A stretch of 64,000 nt of DNA from an uncultured Clostridium sp. (lineage in GTDB: Bacteria > Bacillota > Clostridia > Clostridiales > Clostridiaceae): assembly GCA_934755305.1 (NCBI GenBank), contig CAKVLD010000002.1:1-64000 (forward strand). Direction: 5' to 3'. Position 1 is the stretch's first letter, and the number at the start of each line of letters is the position of its first letter. Position numbers and translations under genes: made by a program. The notes below the pieces were generated by a model. That model had not been told where the DNA came from. It worked only from the letters and a program-made list of their open reading frames with translations, and did not search any database. Shown one piece after another: positions 62,224 to 64,000 of the stretch.

Positions 62224-64000
62224 TTATTTTAATAACTTTCCATCATACATGATTGTCATATCTTTTTCTTCAAAGTCTTTCATTTCTGACCAGTCATTAT
62301 TCCATAATCCCATTTCTATAGATACTTTTTCTGAAGCTGAAGTTAATTCAAAAGCTTTATTAAACTTAAGTTCAACATAGTCTCCCTTTGAATCACTTCC
62401 AAAAGTTCCTGCTACATCAGAAGTATAATCAACATACCAAGGGGCTTTTTCAAGAGAAATTCCTGAATGATAACAAGAAAGATTCATTAAATTATTGTCT
62501 TCCTTATTAAAGTAATATCTAATAGATAACTTACTTAAATCAACTGTTTCTCCTTCTTTAGCTGAGATAGTATATTTTTGTTTAACTACATTTTCCTTTG
62601 TTGTATCTACCTTTACATCTACATTAGAATCCATTGTATCTACTGATTCCATATTAAGTCTTGCTAAAGCACCTACTAAAGATGCATTCCAGTATATATC
62701 TACCTCATTTATAGAATAGCTTTCTGCATTATCTAAGTAGCATTTAGCTGGAGCTTTTCCTTTTAAATATACCTTTGCATAATCATCCTCTAATCCTTTA
62801 TTAACACCACCAACTAACATACCTGGTATAGCTTCTTTTTTAACAGTTGATGGTCTGTGATGTGGATTAGCTGCTGCATCTGTACCATATCCAGTTAAGA
62901 AAGATTTAGCATTTGCATTCTTACCAAAGCAGTAGTTAATATGTTCTTTTGCAAAATTCACATAATCTTCATTAGGTGAAATTTTATTTGCTTCACTTAA
63001 TAAAGATGCATCATGTAAGATTCCCATATTACCACCCCAGTAGTAATAATCACCGGTACCATATGGATCAGCTTTTGAAGTCTTTACAATTCCATCTGCT
63101 TCTTTTAATATAGCTTTTTTAATTTTTGCTACAGTATCCTTATCATTATTTTTAGCAGCTAAATATGCTTCATTACCATAGCTTCCTACACTTTGCCATC
63201 CATATCCATTTTCAACATTTTCGCTTACATATAACTTAATCTTATCATTATACTTTTCTTTTCCAGTTGCTTTGAATAATTGTGCTGCTGCCCAATATCT
63301 TTCATCTTTATCATTTGAATCTTCATAAGCTCCTGTTACTATTCCATCTGGATTATTAACTGGAGTATTAGGCTTATCATCTAAATAATCCCAAGCTTTT
63401 TCTGCTGCTTCTAAGCATTTATTTGCAAGATCTGCATCAATATATTTGAATGTATCATATGCCATTGCCATAACAGCAGCAAAATCACCAGTTGCTGTAG
63501 TGGAAATAGGTGTAACTATAAGTTGACCTGTTTCTTCCTCTGGCATTATATTTCCTGGGAAGCTAGCACAAGTTACTTTATGGTATACACCACCATTATC
63601 TTTATTTTGCATCTTAAATAGCCATTCAATTTGTCCTTTTACTTCATCTAAAATATCTGGAATTCCATTTCCACTTTCAGGAATATTAGTATCATCACCA
63701 AATATTTCTTGATTAGAATTATATGCTTGTATAAGATCTGCAACAGTAGTTGAAGTTGCTACTACATATCTACCAAAATCTCCAGCATCATGCCATCCAC
63801 CTGATACATCTATTGTTTCATCAGTTCCATAAATCTTAGCTAAACTTGTATGACACTCTTTATGAGCCCATTTTCCTGCATATTCTTCTGGAAGCTCTGC
63901 ACATCTTTGCATATATAAAAATCTAACTGCATCCTTTAATGCATCCTTATATATATCTTTTCCTATCTTAAATTCATAAGATTCTCCTAGATTTTCTGTT
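62224..64000 (-). CDS. GH9 endoglucanase with C-terminal CBM3-like domain, partial
   Basis: The frame stays open to the window edge, so the start lies outside. The visible 592 residues begin GESYEFKIGKDIYKDALKDA. The GH9 catalytic motifs are all there: DVSGGWHDAGDFGRYV with the two Asp, NPHHRPS with the His, and the proton donor Glu in NEVDIYWNASLVGALARL. After about residue 450 a CBM3-like domain follows (VKQKYTISAKEGETVDLSKL, YYFNKEDN). It hydrolyses beta-1,4-glucan outside the cell. No dockerin is seen, so it is not tied to a cellulosome through this end. Confidence 0.92.
   Translation of the reverse strand, partial: TENLGESYEFKIGKDIYKDALKDAVRFLYMQRCAELPEEYAGKWAHKECHTSLAKIYGTDETIDVSGGWHDAGDFGRYVVATSTTVADLIQAYNSNQEIFGDDTNIPESGNGIPDILDEVKGQIEWLFKMQNKDNGGVYHKVTCASFPGNIMPEEETGQLIVTPISTTATGDFAAVMAMAYDTFKYIDADLANKCLEAAEKAWDYLDDKPNTPVNNPDGIVTGAYEDSNDKDERYWAAAQLFKATGKEKYNDKIKLYVSENVENGYGWQSVGSYGNEAYLAAKNNDKDTVAKIKKAILKEADGIVKTSKADPYGTGDYYYWGGNMGILHDASLLSEANKISPNEDYVNFAKEHINYCFGKNANAKSFLTGYGTDAAANPHHRPSTVKKEAIPGMLVGGVNKGLEDDYAKVYLKGKAPAKCYLDNAESYSINEVDIYWNASLVGALARLNMESVDTMDSNVDVKVDTTKENVVKQKYTISAKEGETVDLSKLSIRYYFNKEDNNLMNLSCYHSGISLEKAPWYVDYTSDVAGTFGSDSKGDYVELKFNKAFELTSASEKVSIEMGLWNNDWSEMKDFEEKDMTIMYDGKLLK

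Overview
The window is AT-rich DNA from a spore-forming, low-GC Firmicute, most likely Clostridium sensu stricto. The evidence is a tmRNA whose tag reads AEDNFALAA, a PrkA-YhbH-SpoVR sporulation cluster, many AGGAGG-type ribosome binding sites, a Cys T-box and a cggR-gap-pgk-tpiA-gpmI-eno glycolytic block. The species cannot be fixed from the sequence alone. A GH9 cellulase at the right edge suggests use of plant polysaccharide. Nearly all housekeeping genes lie on the minus strand.

Bases 1-7060 are a worn accessory zone. They hold a frameshifted IS4-type transposase, a broken AraC/GyrI regulator, a 58-residue acidic small protein, a cysteine-rich DUF6144-like protein, an intact AraC/GyrI regulator, a beta-propeller gene cut at its 5' side by an IS66 end, a nitroreductase, and a LAGLIDADG endonuclease gene placed just ahead of a broken TnpB gene.

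Bases 7060-14450 look like a defence island ending at the 3' end of ssrA. The first restriction-modification set is a beta-class SPPY methyltransferase followed by a protein with a PD...EVK motif. The start codon of that protein lies inside a 10-bp inverted repeat. The second set is a 646-residue protein with zinc ribbons and a C-terminal PD...DAK motif, convergent with two translationally coupled C5-cytosine methyltransferases. That layout is the one expected for an enzyme with an asymmetric (type IIS-like) site. Between the two sets lies a 647-bp internally deleted IS66 element that fuses the tnpA start to the tnpC end.

Bases 14600-27150 carry ssrA, a Gfo/Idh/MocA oxidoreductase, a BFD-like 2Fe-2S protein, an MgtC-type membrane protein, a two-gene ABC exporter, smpB, rnr, an S4 paralogue without the zinc cysteines, a K+-dependent type membrane pyrophosphatase and secG. 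The usual secG-rnr-smpB-ssrA order is kept but interrupted.

Bases 27370-39000 are the glycolysis block: eno, a kinase-like gene, an IS1595-like transposase gene, gpmI, an Rrf2 regulator, tpiA, pgk, gap, cggR and then rpoN. Two GGGAC repeats exactly 20 nt apart lie just downstream of the cggR promoter and match the CggR operator layout.

Bases 39000-51600 carry degV, trmL and a cell-wall group (VanW-domain protein, GH25 lysozyme, VanRS-like two-component system, ddl), then nth, plsC, cysE-cysK under a Cys (UGC) T-box, and a soluble PRC/MgtE_N/CBS protein with an unusual leader. Bases 51600-64000 carry a YgiQ radical SAM protein, lipid genes (a YegS/BmrU kinase and pssA), small acidic proteins, a rubrerythrin, the spoVR-yhbH-prkA operon and the partial GH9 cellulase.
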